Counted from the first letter of the stretch, positions 1 to 9,576 are shown. The stretch: DNA of 64,000 nt from Flavobacteriales bacterium UBA2306 (GCA_002345565.1 DDVS01000001.1:428712-492711), one strand, 5' to 3'. Notes: generated by a model from the sequence alone, not told the origin. Program-made: numbers and translations.

Positions 1-764
1 TGCAGTCGGATAAAGAAAACCATATTTTTAAAAAAGATGCTGTTTTCTCTGATGTTATTTTCCTATATGAATTTGATAGAGAGCTGAAAATCCTTCTATT
101 CGATGTTATCGAGCGCATTGAAATCAGTTTACGAACCAAACTTATTTATCATCTTTCTCACGAATATGATGCCTGGTGGTTTCAAAATTTTGATATTTTC
201 ACAGATAGTTTGGCTTTAACCAAAACCTTAGCAAATATTGAAGAAGAAATATCTAGAACTAAGGAAAAATACATCAAAGAACATTTTAAAAAGCATAAAG
301 ATGATCAGCGTTTTCCACCCGCTTGGAAAACTTTGGAGCAAACCAGTTTTGGCTCATTGTCTAAGCTTTATGGTAATCTCAAAAATACAATTAAGTCCAA
401 AGATACTATTGCGAAAGAGTTAGGAACTGTCAATCACACATATTTACCAAGTTGGTTGCAATCTATCGCTCAAATCAGGAATTATTGTGCGCACCATTCC
501 AGATTGTGGAACAAAAACCTTCCCGGAAGCCCCAAATTACTTTCCAAACCGCCATTTGATTGGGTGGAAGATGTTCCCAAACAGCACGAATTTCAAAATC
601 TATATATTCATTTGTGTTTGATGAAATACCTTTTGAATATTATTCTACCTAAAAATGATTTTACGTCAAGACTATCAGAGTTATTCAAAAAATATCCAAG
701 TGTTGACCCGAATGCACTTGGTATGAAGCCTAATTGGGAAAATGAAAAACTTTGGAAAAACTAA
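1..764 (+). CDS. Abi family protein (Abi_2 type, HEPN-like), 5' end outside the window
   Basis: The reading frame is open from base 3 to the TAA at 762-764, so the N-terminus lies upstream; the in-frame TTG at 210 is not the real start, because the residues before it (FDRELKILLFDVIERIEISL) are typical of Abi_2-family proteins. A conserved RNYCAHH stretch lies near 477-497 and gives the R-x4-H pattern of HEPN ribonuclease-like folds. Abi proteins of this type act in phage abortive infection, presumably by RNA cleavage. hsdR starts 14 bp downstream, so this gene probably sits inside a type I restriction operon, a common arrangement in Bacteroidota. Family assignment is firm; the activity is inferred. 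Confidence 0.85.
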   Translation, partial: QSDKENHIFKKDAVFSDVIFLYEFDRELKILLFDVIERIEISLRTKLIYHLSHEYDAWWFQNFDIFTDSLALTKTLANIEEEISRTKEKYIKEHFKKHKDDQRFPPAWKTLEQTSFGSLSKLYGNLKNTIKSKDTIAKELGTVNHTYLPSWLQSIAQIRNYCAHHSRLWNKNLPGSPKLLSKPPFDWVEDVPKQHEFQNLYIHLCLMKYLLNIILPKNDFTSRLSELFKKYPSVDPNALGMKPNWENEKLWKN

Positions 765-778
765 TACCTTAAACTGAA

Positions 779-3631
779 ATGTCCAGCCAACCCGAATTTA
801 TCCTCGAACAAAAACTGATCGAACAACTCTATGAATTAGGTCACAAAAAAGTTACGATATGTAATGAGGCAGACCTCATTAAAAATCTAAAGTCTCAGCT
901 CGAAATTCATAATAAAAAAACATTCTCAGATTCTGAGTTTGAAAAAATCCTCAATCATCTTTCCAAAGGAAATGTTTTTGAAAAAGCTAAAACATTACGT
1001 GACCGTTTTCATTTTTTCAAAGATGATGGTACTTCAGAATGGATTGAATTCATCAGTCAAGACCATTGGTGCCAAAATCAGTTTCAGGTAACAAATCAAA
1101 TTGCTCAGGAGGGTAATTTTAAAAACCGGTATGATGTAACCATCCTAATCAACGGATTGCCTTTGGTTCAGATTGAGCTGAAACGTCGCGGTCTTGAAAT
1201 GAAAGAAGCCTTTAATCAAATCAACCGTTACCATCATCAGTCTTTCAATTCTGGAAGTGGATTGTTTAATTATGTTCAGTTGTTTATCATAAGTAACGGA
1301 GTCAATACAAAATATTATTCTAACAACGCAAAGCAAACATTTAAGCAAACCTTCTTTTGGTCTGATGAACATAACAATAACATCACTCAACTGGATCATT
1401 TTGCACAGGCATTCTTAGAGCCCTGTCATATCGCTAAAATGATTACCAAGTATATCGTTTTGAATGAAACGAATAAAATACTGATGGTTTTAAGGCCATA
1501 TCAATATTATGCCGTTGAGAAAATTGTTGACAGGGTAAGAAATACCGATAAGAATGGTTTTATCTGGCATACCACAGGTTCAGGAAAAACATTGACTTCC
1601 TTTAAAGCCAGTCAGATTCTGAAAGAAATTCCGAAAGTTGAGAAGGTTGTTTTTGTGGTTGACCGAAAGGATTTGGATTACCAGACCCAAAAGGAATTTG
1701 ATGCTTTTGAAAAAGGAAGTGTGGATGCGACTGAAAACACAGCACATTTGGTTAAGCAACTTTCTGATAATACAAAATTGATTGTTACGACTTTACAGAA
1801 ATTAAATACTGCCATTACCAAAGAAAAGCACGGTAATAAAATTGACAAGCTGAAAGATAAAAAAGTGGTTTTCATTTTCGATGAATGTCACAGAAGCCAG
1901 TTTGGAGATACGCACCAGAATATCAAAAAATACTTTAAAAACGCTCAAATGATTGGCTTTACAGGAACTCCGATTTCTGAAGTGAATTCAATTGGGAAAA
2001 TAGACGGGGCTCCGGCAACGACTAATAGACTTTTTGAAGACTGTTTACATAATTATGTGATTACAGATGCTATTCGTGATGATAATGTTTTGAAGTTCTC
2101 TGTGGAATATGTGGGAAGATACAAGGAAAAGGAAGGAAGTAATACTTATATTGATACAGATGTTGAAGCAATCGATACACAGGAACTTCTTGATAGCCCG
2201 AAACGCCTTGAAAAAATTGCAGATTATCTCATCGCAGAATATGGAAGAAAAACACATAACAGTACTTTTAATGCTATGTTCTGTGTTAGCAGTATTGATG
2301 TTTTGCAGAAATATTATGACCTTTTCCAAAAGAAAAAAGAAGAAGGTAAGCATCAATTAAAGATTGCTACGATCTTTAGTTATGGAACTAATGAAGAATC
2401 TAAGGATGCCAATGGAATATATGAAGAACCCGAATTTGGAATGGTTGCAGAACCGCAGGCGCAATACGGAGATTCTCATAGCAGAAATGTTTTGGAAAGA
2501 TATATTGGTCATTACAATGAAATGTTTGGAACGAACTTTACAACTAAAGACAGTCAAAGTTTCTACAATTATTATAATGATATTGCTAAAAGAGTCCGCA
2601 ATAAGGAAGTTGATTTAATTATTGTCGTGAATATGTTTCTGACAGGATTTGACAGTCCACAATTGAACACTTTATTTGTCGATAAAAATCTAAAGTATCA
2701 CGGATTAATCCAAGCATTTTCACGTACCAACCGACTGTTAGGCGAAAAAAAATCCCAAGGAAATATTGTCTGTTTCCGTAATCTGAAATCCGCAACCGAT
2801 GATGCCGTGACTCTGTTTTCTAACAAAGAAGCGATTCAGGAAATTATCATTCTACCGATTGAAGATTATATTGAGCTTTTTAACTCTGTATTAGATAAAT
2901 TAAAGATTGTTGCACCAGAAATTGACAGTGTCAATAGTTATCAAACCGAACAGGAAAAGTTTGAATTTATAACAGCTTTCCGCGAATTAATGCGGGTTTT
3001 GAATGTTTTAAAATCATTTGCTGATTTTGATTTTGATAAACTGGAAATGAACGAATTTGAATTTGATGGTTACAAAAGCAAATATTTGGATATTTGGAAT
3101 GAGACAAAACCCCAAGGAGGAGAAGGAAAAGCCAGTATTTTAGATGATGTTGATTTTGAATTGGAACTCATTCATCGTGATGAAATCAATGTAAGTTACA
3201 TTCTATCACTCCTAGCTAATCTGACAGAGACTAAAGGCCATAAACGGGAAACAAAAATCAAAGAAATCAGAGATATTCTTTCCGGAGATGCCAAGCTTCG
3301 TAGCAAAAAAGAACTGATAGAAAAATTCATAGAAGAAAACCTACCTCATATTTCTGACGGAGACAACGTTAATGAAGAATTTGAAAAATACTGGAACAAA
3401 GAAAAAAACTCAGCCTTTGAGAAAATTGCAACCGAAGAATCTTTAAACAAAGACAGATTTCGAGATGCTATTGATGACTTTATTTTTACTTCCAAAACTC
3501 CTAAAATAAGTGATACCCTAAGGCTACTTGAAATAAAACCCAAGCTTACTGAACGTAATAATATCGGAAGAAGAATTATTCAGAAAGTGCAGGATTTTGT
3601 GGAGGTGTTTATTGATGGGGTGGCAAGTTAA
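779..3631 (+). CDS. hsdR: Type I restriction enzyme R subunit (HsdR)
   Basis: This 950-residue protein has the HsdR architecture. A PD-(D/E)xK nuclease comes first, with D119 in NRYDVTILINGLP and E133-x-K135 in QIELKRRG. A superfamily 2 translocase follows: Walker A HTTGSGKT at residue 264, DECH at 368, then FTGTPI, LTGFDSPQ and QAFSRTNR as later helicase motifs. A helical C-terminus binds the methylase core in known enzymes. It cuts DNA far from an unmethylated recognition site after ATP-driven translocation. hsdM and hsdS are not in the window and should lie upstream of the Abi gene. All nuclease and helicase motifs look intact. Confidence 0.96.
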   Translation: MSSQPEFILEQKLIEQLYELGHKKVTICNEADLIKNLKSQLEIHNKKTFSDSEFEKILNHLSKGNVFEKAKTLRDRFHFFKDDGTSEWIEFISQDHWCQNQFQVTNQIAQEGNFKNRYDVTILINGLPLVQIELKRRGLEMKEAFNQINRYHHQSFNSGSGLFNYVQLFIISNGVNTKYYSNNAKQTFKQTFFWSDEHNNNITQLDHFAQAFLEPCHIAKMITKYIVLNETNKILMVLRPYQYYAVEKIVDRVRNTDKNGFIWHTTGSGKTLTSFKASQILKEIPKVEKVVFVVDRKDLDYQTQKEFDAFEKGSVDATENTAHLVKQLSDNTKLIVTTLQKLNTAITKEKHGNKIDKLKDKKVVFIFDECHRSQFGDTHQNIKKYFKNAQMIGFTGTPISEVNSIGKIDGAPATTNRLFEDCLHNYVITDAIRDDNVLKFSVEYVGRYKEKEGSNTYIDTDVEAIDTQELLDSPKRLEKIADYLIAEYGRKTHNSTFNAMFCVSSIDVLQKYYDLFQKKKEEGKHQLKIATIFSYGTNEESKDANGIYEEPEFGMVAEPQAQYGDSHSRNVLERYIGHYNEMFGTNFTTKDSQSFYNYYNDIAKRVRNKEVDLIIVVNMFLTGFDSPQLNTLFVDKNLKYHGLIQAFSRTNRLLGEKKSQGNIVCFRNLKSATDDAVTLFSNKEAIQEIIILPIEDYIELFNSVLDKLKIVAPEIDSVNSYQTEQEKFEFITAFRELMRVLNVLKSFADFDFDKLEMNEFEFDGYKSKYLDIWNETKPQGGEGKASILDDVDFELELIHRDEINVSYILSLLANLTETKGHKRETKIKEIRDILSGDAKLRSKKELIEKFIEENLPHISDGDNVNEEFEKYWNKEKNSAFEKIATEESLNKDRFRDAIDDFIFTSKTPKISDTLRLLEIKPKLTERNNIGRRIIQKVQDFVEVFIDGVAS

Positions 3632-3820
3632 AATAAAAGAAATGAACTCAATGGAATGGTGGCAAGAGAAATGAATGGGCATAAAGTAATTCTTCCCATC
3701 TGGCATAAAATTTCGAAAGACGAAGTTCTTAGATTTAGTCCGACATTGGCCGATAAAATGGCATTGAATACATCTATTCATTCAACTGAAGACATAATAA
3801 AAGCGTTAAAAGAACTTTGA
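3632..3820 (+). pseudogene. C-terminal remnant of a TIR-domain gene
   Basis: Directly after the hsdR TAA, and in the same frame, 62 codons are open up to TGA at 3818-3820. An ATG at 3656 would give 54 residues. The translation carries AREMNGHKVILPIWHKISKD followed by SPTLADKMALNTS, which I recognise as the C-terminal third of bacterial TIR (TIR_2) domains. The N-terminal part with the BB-loop and catalytic glutamate is absent, so no NADase activity is expected. The simplest explanation is a deletion that removed the 5' part of a TIR effector gene next to hsdR. Production of a short peptide or of a readthrough HsdR-TIR tail is possible but unsupported. Confidence 0.8.
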
Positions 3821-3946
3821 ATATAAAATTTGAAAGTTCCGTAGATTACTCTTTACGGTAATTTTAGCTCTGGTTTAAGTTACCCAAAAAATAAACAATT
3901 CCTGAATATCAATACAATGCAGAAACAAATAATTCCATCTTAAATT

Positions 3947-5125
3947 ATGACTGACTTTAGTGCTAAAGAACCATCATTAGGGTACATATATCAAATTAAA
4001 TATGCTTTACTACTGCTTTTGACAAATAGTCGCGATCTTGAAAATCCTGTTTTAAGAATTGAGTGTCTCGATGATATTGATATAACTGATGTTAATTCAA
4101 CTAATCTTTATCAAACAAAACTACATATTAAGAGCAAAGCACACTTAACAGATTCAAGTGTTGACTTTTGGAAAACTATTAGAATTTGGTCGCAATACAT
4201 ATTAGATGGGACAATAGATATTAATAAGACAAATCTGAGTTTAATAACTACTGAAAATATTCCCGAGACAAGTACTCTTTACAAACTAAAAAATAATGTA
4301 TCTAGCGAGCCTGAATTACAAAATATTATAAATAGCTTGGATTCAATTTCAATTTCTTCTACGAATGAATCTACAAAAAAAGGAAGAGAAGAATATCAAA
4401 AATTAAGTATTGAAAATAAGAAAAAATTAATTCAGAGCATTATAATTTTAGATAATTCTGTTGATATATCAAAAGTTGATGCAAAAATAAAAAAACAACT
4501 TATCCTTTCTTCTTATCCTAATCATTTAGATGCATTCCTTGAAATACTTGATGGCTGGTGGTTGGGAAAAGCAATTGACAATTTAACAGGACAATTGGAT
4601 TCAATAAAGTTTGAAGAATTACAACTTAAAATATCCAACATAAGAGATTCCTTTCAAGCTGACAATCTACCGAATCATTTTCCTGAACAAATGGAAATAT
4701 CTGATGAGGATGTAGAGAGTTTAAGAGAAAAAAACTTTTTAAAGCAATTAGAAGTTATTTCAATTGGAATCAATTCAAGAACGGTTAAACGTGCAATTAG
4801 TGATTTTAGAAGAGCGTTTGAGCAAAGATCTAAATGGCTGAGGTTACAACTTTTGAATCCTGAAGAGGAAGAAGTGTATGATAAAAAGCTAAGAGACTAT
4901 TGGAAAAATATTTTCGAGATAATGGGTGATGAAGCAAACGGAAAAGCAGAAGATGAATTAAAAAAAATTGGAAAAGATTTCTACATAAGTCAATTTGCCA
5001 ACAGTTGTCCGCAAATAAAAATAAGAGAAAAATTTAATGAAGATTATTTAACTAGAGGAAGCTATCAGATTTTATCTGACGAAAAAAAAATCGGCTGGCA
5101 TCCAAACTTTGATAAGGAAATATGA
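3947..5125 (+). CDS. ABC-3C system first component, nuclease-like N-terminus
   Basis: This 392-residue protein is the first gene of a tight three-gene operon; its last four bases (ATGA) overlap the next start. The N-terminus reads SLGYIYQIKYALLLLL, then IECLDDIDIT and LYQTKLH. This G-x-x-YQ ... ED/DD ... QxK order is seen in DUF4297/Cap4-like restriction-endonuclease-fold domains, where the acidic residue and the Q-x-K bind metal. The remaining 250 residues are helical with no motif I can name; in ABC-three-component systems this part is a variable C-terminal domain. The expected role is the DNA-cutting effector of an anti-element system. The family link rests on context and this N-terminal pattern; activity is inferred. 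Confidence 0.75.
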   Translation: MTDFSAKEPSLGYIYQIKYALLLLLTNSRDLENPVLRIECLDDIDITDVNSTNLYQTKLHIKSKAHLTDSSVDFWKTIRIWSQYILDGTIDINKTNLSLITTENIPETSTLYKLKNNVSSEPELQNIINSLDSISISSTNESTKKGREEYQKLSIENKKKLIQSIIILDNSVDISKVDAKIKKQLILSSYPNHLDAFLEILDGWWLGKAIDNLTGQLDSIKFEELQLKISNIRDSFQADNLPNHFPEQMEISDEDVESLREKNFLKQLEVISIGINSRTVKRAISDFRRAFEQRSKWLRLQLLNPEEEEVYDKKLRDYWKNIFEIMGDEANGKAEDELKKIGKDFYISQFANSCPQIKIREKFNEDYLTRGSYQILSDEKKIGWHPNFDKEI

Positions 5126-5616
5126 GAACAAATTGGATAGATAGAAATACGATAGTAGCGAACTTATTTAATCCTGCATTTTGTGGTGAGATAATTAGGG
5201 TTGCGGCAATGGAATATAACAAACATACTAATACTAAATTTCCATTTGCTTTTTCTTTTATTATATTACCCATTTTACTGCATAAAGAAACTAGAGAAAG
5301 ATTACCTCGAAGTACAAGAACTTATTTTTTTGTTTGGGTGGAAAATAATGACAATCTATTTTTCGATTTTTCTAAAAGAGCTAAGAATTTGGTCAAATAT
5401 ACTAAAGAAGCACTTAGTTTTTCAATAGCCTACAATAAAATACACATTAACGAAAAAGGTGAAATTGAAACTGATATGACTATAGTAAAAAAATTTAATG
5501 GAGAAGAATATGATGAATATAATGACATTTTGAAGAAAGCCCAATTATTAGGAAAATGGCTTTCTTTTACTAGTGACGTAAAATCTATCTATTCCTTTCT
5601 TAGAATAACTCCTTAA
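5122..5616 (+). CDS. ABC-three-component system middle component
   Basis: The 164-residue protein matches the small 'middle component' of ABC-3C systems. It opens with a NPAFCGEIIRVAAMEY segment, followed by KFPFAFSFIILPILLHK and then TRERLPRSTRTYFFVWV, which is the family hallmark (LP-R-S-T-R). It is translationally coupled to the upstream gene (4-bp ATGA overlap) and is followed 2 bp later by the ABC ATPase gene, so the three should be made together and form one complex. The middle component is thought to bridge the ATPase and the effector. No membrane segment is apparent. Confidence 0.85.
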   Translation: MRTNWIDRNTIVANLFNPAFCGEIIRVAAMEYNKHTNTKFPFAFSFIILPILLHKETRERLPRSTRTYFFVWVENNDNLFFDFSKRAKNLVKYTKEALSFSIAYNKIHINEKGEIETDMTIVKKFNGEEYDEYNDILKKAQLLGKWLSFTSDVKSIYSFLRITP

Positions 5617-5618
5617 TT

Positions 5619-7553
5619 ATGCAAATAAATAAAGTAATCCTATACAGTTTAAAAGGTGAAAAAAGAATACTGCCTTTCAACTTGGGTAAAGTAAATATTA
5701 TAACAGGTGAATCTAAATCAGGAAAATCAGCATTAATTGAAATAGTTAACTACTGTTTAGCTTCTTCGGGATGTGATATTCCAGAAGGAATTATTAGAGA
5801 TACAGTTTCTTATTTTTCTGTAATTGTAACTTTTGAAGATAATGAATCTGTTTTCATTGCAAGAGAAAACCCAAATATTAAAGGAATAGCTGCATCTACT
5901 ACAGTTCAACTAACTCGTAATATTGGTGAAATAATTCCAGAGTTTGATGATATAAACTCAAATCTAAATATTGATACTCTCAAAGAATTTCTAACTAGAA
6001 AAATTGGCATTTCAGAAAACCTTCATATTCCAGATTCTTTAACAAGAGAACCATTGAAAGCAAATTTCAAACATTCTCGTTTTTACAGCTATCAACCTCA
6101 GTATTTAGTAGCTGATCCACATCAACTGTTTTATAATCAAAATAAAGAATTTGTACCACAATCTATCAAGGACACACTACCTTATTTCTTAGGTGCGGTA
6201 AATGAAGATTCTCTATTAATTGAAAGCGAGGTCACCCAATTAAAGAAGCAATTAAATAGATTAAACAGAGAGCAAAGAGAAGCCGAAAAAATTAAGTCAG
6301 AAGGAATAAGCCAAGCATATTCTCTAATTGAAGAGGCAAAAGAAATAGGAATTTTAGAAAAAACTGTTTCGGCAAACAGTCAATCTGAAGCATATAAATA
6401 TTTAGAGCAGGTTTCAAAATGGGAATATCAACCTTTGGAAGTTAAAGGTGAAAATTCTGCATTAAAAGAACTGGTAGACAGGAGAAGTGAACTAAAAATT
6501 GAATTGGGAAAAATTTCAGACAATAGAAAAGCCGCTACTGATTATTTGAAAAATTCATTTGGATATTCTACAGAAGCAAAACAACAAGAAATTAGGCTAG
6601 AATCTATAAAATTATATTCGGAAAATTCAGAATTCAATCAAAACGCCTGCCCACTATGTAATAGCACTTTAGATGTTGCAATTCCTACAATTGCAAATAT
6701 AAACCAATCATTAGATAAAATAAAAAATGACTTGAAATTTACAAAGGCTGAAAGTCCTAGAATTCAAGCATATATTGAATCTGTAGAAGGGAGTTATCAC
6801 GAAATTGAAAGTGAATTAAAAAAAATTGAAAAAAGTATTACTGCATTATACGTTGAAGATGAAAAAGCGAGAACGTTAAGAGATCTAAATATCAGAAGAG
6901 GAAAAGTAATTGGGAGGATTAGCTTATTTCTTGAAAGCATAGATACGGATATCGAAACTGAGAATATCGTATATAAAATAGACGATTTAAAATCTAGAAT
7001 AAAAGAATTAGAGAATAAGGTTGATAGTGATAATGAAAAAGAAAAACTATTATCAATCTTAAACAAGATAAATCTCCAAATGAGCAAATGGGTTGAAAAT
7101 CTTGATGTTGAATATCAAGATTCTCCAATAAGATTTGATCTGGGTAGATTAACTATGTTTATTGATACTGACACTAAACCAATTGCACTTCCACAAATTG
7201 GAAGTGGTGCAAACTGGGTTGCCTACCATCTTCTAATAACATTAGCACTTCATCAGCATTTCATCCAAAATAATAGACCAATACCTCGTTTTATAATTTT
7301 CGACCAACCGACTCAAGTTTATTATCCACCAGAAAAAACTGATAATCTGGTTGAAGTTAGTGCCGATGAATTGGCTGTAAATAAGATGTTTAATTTCATT
7401 TTTGAGGTTGTGGAATCACTGACTCCTAATCTTCAGGTTATCATTACAGACCACGCATATTTAAATAACGATAGATTTAAGGACGCAGTAACTGAAATTT
7501 GGAGGGATGGTTTGAAATTAATACCAGATGAATGGAGTAAAAGCAGTACATAA
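5619..7553 (+). CDS. DUF3732-type ABC ATPase of the ABC-3C system
   Basis: This 644-residue protein is an SMC/Rad50-like ATPase. Walker A is GESKSGKS near residue 30. Two long coiled-coil arms (about residues 200-490) flank a CPLC zinc-hook-like pair at C344 and C347. The signature helix contains IGSGANWVAYHLL and Walker B reads FIIFDQPTQVYYP. The tip cysteines suggest dimerisation through zinc, as in Rad50. DUF3732 proteins are the usual ATPase partner of the middle component encoded just upstream. The protein is expected to sense or clamp foreign DNA and license the nuclease-like first component. All ATPase motifs are present, so the system looks functional. Confidence 0.88.
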   Translation: MQINKVILYSLKGEKRILPFNLGKVNIITGESKSGKSALIEIVNYCLASSGCDIPEGIIRDTVSYFSVIVTFEDNESVFIARENPNIKGIAASTTVQLTRNIGEIIPEFDDINSNLNIDTLKEFLTRKIGISENLHIPDSLTREPLKANFKHSRFYSYQPQYLVADPHQLFYNQNKEFVPQSIKDTLPYFLGAVNEDSLLIESEVTQLKKQLNRLNREQREAEKIKSEGISQAYSLIEEAKEIGILEKTVSANSQSEAYKYLEQVSKWEYQPLEVKGENSALKELVDRRSELKIELGKISDNRKAATDYLKNSFGYSTEAKQQEIRLESIKLYSENSEFNQNACPLCNSTLDVAIPTIANINQSLDKIKNDLKFTKAESPRIQAYIESVEGSYHEIESELKKIEKSITALYVEDEKARTLRDLNIRRGKVIGRISLFLESIDTDIETENIVYKIDDLKSRIKELENKVDSDNEKEKLLSILNKINLQMSKWVENLDVEYQDSPIRFDLGRLTMFIDTDTKPIALPQIGSGANWVAYHLLITLALHQHFIQNNRPIPRFIIFDQPTQVYYPPEKTDNLVEVSADELAVNKMFNFIFEVVESLTPNLQVIITDHAYLNNDRFKDAVTEIWRDGLKLIPDEWSKSST

Positions 7554-7749
7554 AAAGAGTTGATTGAACAAACATAGTACTAAAAAGCCATTCCAAAATC
7601 TAAATTGAGGTTAAAATTTAATTGAAGTATTATGCTGAATACTTTTCGCTCCCAGTATTATATAGTATGGATTGACTCAGTGCTTAAAGCCAAATTTTAT
7701 CAGTCATTCTAAAACAGCGCTAGTGCTAACAAAACAATAAAAGACTAAA

Positions 7750-9576
7750 ATGAAATTAACATCCGTAACAATAAAAAATTTCCGCTGCTATGCGGACGAA
7801 ACCAAAGTTGCAATTGACGACCTGACAACTTTCATAGGAAAAAACGACATTGGTAAATCTACAATTTTAGAAGCATTAGAAATTTTCTTTAACAATGAAA
7901 CAGTTAAAATAGAAAATGGGGATGCAAACATTTATAGCGGTAGCGATGAAGTCACAATTACTTGTGAGTTCAAAAATTTACCTACAGAATTAACAGTTGA
8001 TGCTACTTCTCCAACCACACTTGCTGACGAGTTTTTATTGTCAAGTGAAGGTACTTTAAAAATTCAAAAGGTATTTGCTTGTGGAAAAGGCACACCAACA
8101 TTTGAAGCATATATTATTGCAAATCATCCAACTGTTGCTGGAGCTGAAAATCTTCTTGAACTAAAGGAAAAAGAACTTCAATCAATAATTAAGCAAAAAA
8201 GCTTAGACAGTTCACTTAAAGGTAATCCAACGATGAGAAAAGCAATTTGGAAATCCTTTGATAATTTGGAACTTAAAGAAATTTTAATACCCGTAAGTAA
8301 ACCCAAAGAAGATAGTAAAAGAATTTGGGAGCAAATTGAATCTCATTTGCCAATTTTTGCGTTGTTCCAAAGCGACAGAAATAGTCAAGACAAAGACAAG
8401 GAAGTTCAAAACCCAATGAAAGCAGCGATTGCTACAGCAATCGCTGAGGTTAAAGCGGATTTAGAAAAAATACAAAATAAGGTTCGTGAGAAAGCTGAAG
8501 AAATTGCAGCAACCACTCACGAAGCATTGAAAACAATTGACCCACAATTAGCCAGTAAGCTTGCCCCAGAATTTACACCACCAACACCTGCAAAATGGAC
8601 AGGTCTGTTTTCAATCAATATGGATACTGATGACGGGATACCACTAAACAAGAGAGGTAGCGGAGTTAGAAGAATGATACTTGTCAGCTTCTTTAAAGCA
8701 GAAGCCGAGAGAAGACTTAAAACTTCTAATAAAAGAAGTATAATATATGCTTTAGAAGAACCTGAAACAGCCCAGCATCCAAACAATCAAAAAATTCTAA
8801 TTGATTCTTTTCGGGCATTATCCGAAGAAAAGGGCTGTCAAGTAATTTTGACAACTCATAGCCCTGGCCTGGCTTCTGAACTTCCAGCAAGCAGCATTAG
8901 ATTTATCGACAGAGATGAGCACGGGAAAACTAGAGTTGAATATGGCGTTGACGTTTTTGAAAAGGTTGCAAACGCACTGGGCGTAACTCCAGACAGTAGA
9001 GTTAAAGTTCTCATATGCGTTGAAGGGCCTACTGATGTTACTGCACTCAAAAGTTTAAGCAGAGCATTACATATAGAAAATAATGCTCTTATTGACTTAT
9101 CAACAGACCCGCGAATTGCATTTGTTTTGATGGGTGGTTCAACTCTAAAACATTGGGTCAACGAACATTATTTAAAACGATTAGGATGCAAAGAATGTCA
9201 TATCTATGATAATGATGTTTCTGCCTATTCTGCATCTATAACGGAAGTAAATTTAAGGACTGACGGCTCTTGGGGAGCATTAACTCAAAAGCACGAAATA
9301 GAAAGTTATTTACACGTTGACGCTATCAAAGACGCTTATGAAGTCGAAGTAGTTGTTACTGATTATCCAACGGTAGACAAAAAGGGAGTTCCAAAGTTAT
9401 TTGCAGAGGCATTCTCTGCCAAAATGGGATTTGATGGAGTAATGGGAGACACAAAAGCAAAAATATATCTTGCAAACAAGGCTTTTCCTAAGATGACAGC
9501 AAAAAGAATTAAGGAACGTGATACAGCAAACGAAATAGAAGGATGGTTGAAACAAATAGATGAAATGCTCAAGTAA
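7750..9576 (+). CDS. OLD-family ATP-dependent nuclease (ABC ATPase plus TOPRIM)
   Basis: The 608-residue protein opens with an ABC-type ATPase: FRCY at residue 11, Walker A GKNDIGKST at residues 30-38, an ABC-like signature around NKRGSGVRRMI, then Walker B and D-loop region YALEEPETAQHP and TTHSPGLASELP. A C-terminal TOPRIM domain follows, with E425 in VEGPTD and D487/D489 in YDNDVS. This is the OLD (overcoming lysogenization defect) plan. GajA of Gabija shares it, but no UvrD-like gajB gene follows, so this is better called a stand-alone class 1 OLD. It lies 196 bp after the ABC-3C operon and probably has its own promoter. A DNA-cutting defence role is inferred from family and context. Confidence 0.88.
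   Translation: MKLTSVTIKNFRCYADETKVAIDDLTTFIGKNDIGKSTILEALEIFFNNETVKIENGDANIYSGSDEVTITCEFKNLPTELTVDATSPTTLADEFLLSSEGTLKIQKVFACGKGTPTFEAYIIANHPTVAGAENLLELKEKELQSIIKQKSLDSSLKGNPTMRKAIWKSFDNLELKEILIPVSKPKEDSKRIWEQIESHLPIFALFQSDRNSQDKDKEVQNPMKAAIATAIAEVKADLEKIQNKVREKAEEIAATTHEALKTIDPQLASKLAPEFTPPTPAKWTGLFSINMDTDDGIPLNKRGSGVRRMILVSFFKAEAERRLKTSNKRSIIYALEEPETAQHPNNQKILIDSFRALSEEKGCQVILTTHSPGLASELPASSIRFIDRDEHGKTRVEYGVDVFEKVANALGVTPDSRVKVLICVEGPTDVTALKSLSRALHIENNALIDLSTDPRIAFVLMGGSTLKHWVNEHYLKRLGCKECHIYDNDVSAYSASITEVNLRTDGSWGALTQKHEIESYLHVDAIKDAYEVEVVVTDYPTVDKKGVPKLFAEAFSAKMGFDGVMGDTKAKIYLANKAFPKMTAKRIKERDTANEIEGWLKQIDEMLK

Noticed and set aside
7750..9576. Gabija system (GajA)
   Set aside because: The protein has the GajA-type domain order, but no UvrD-like GajB gene follows before the tRNA.
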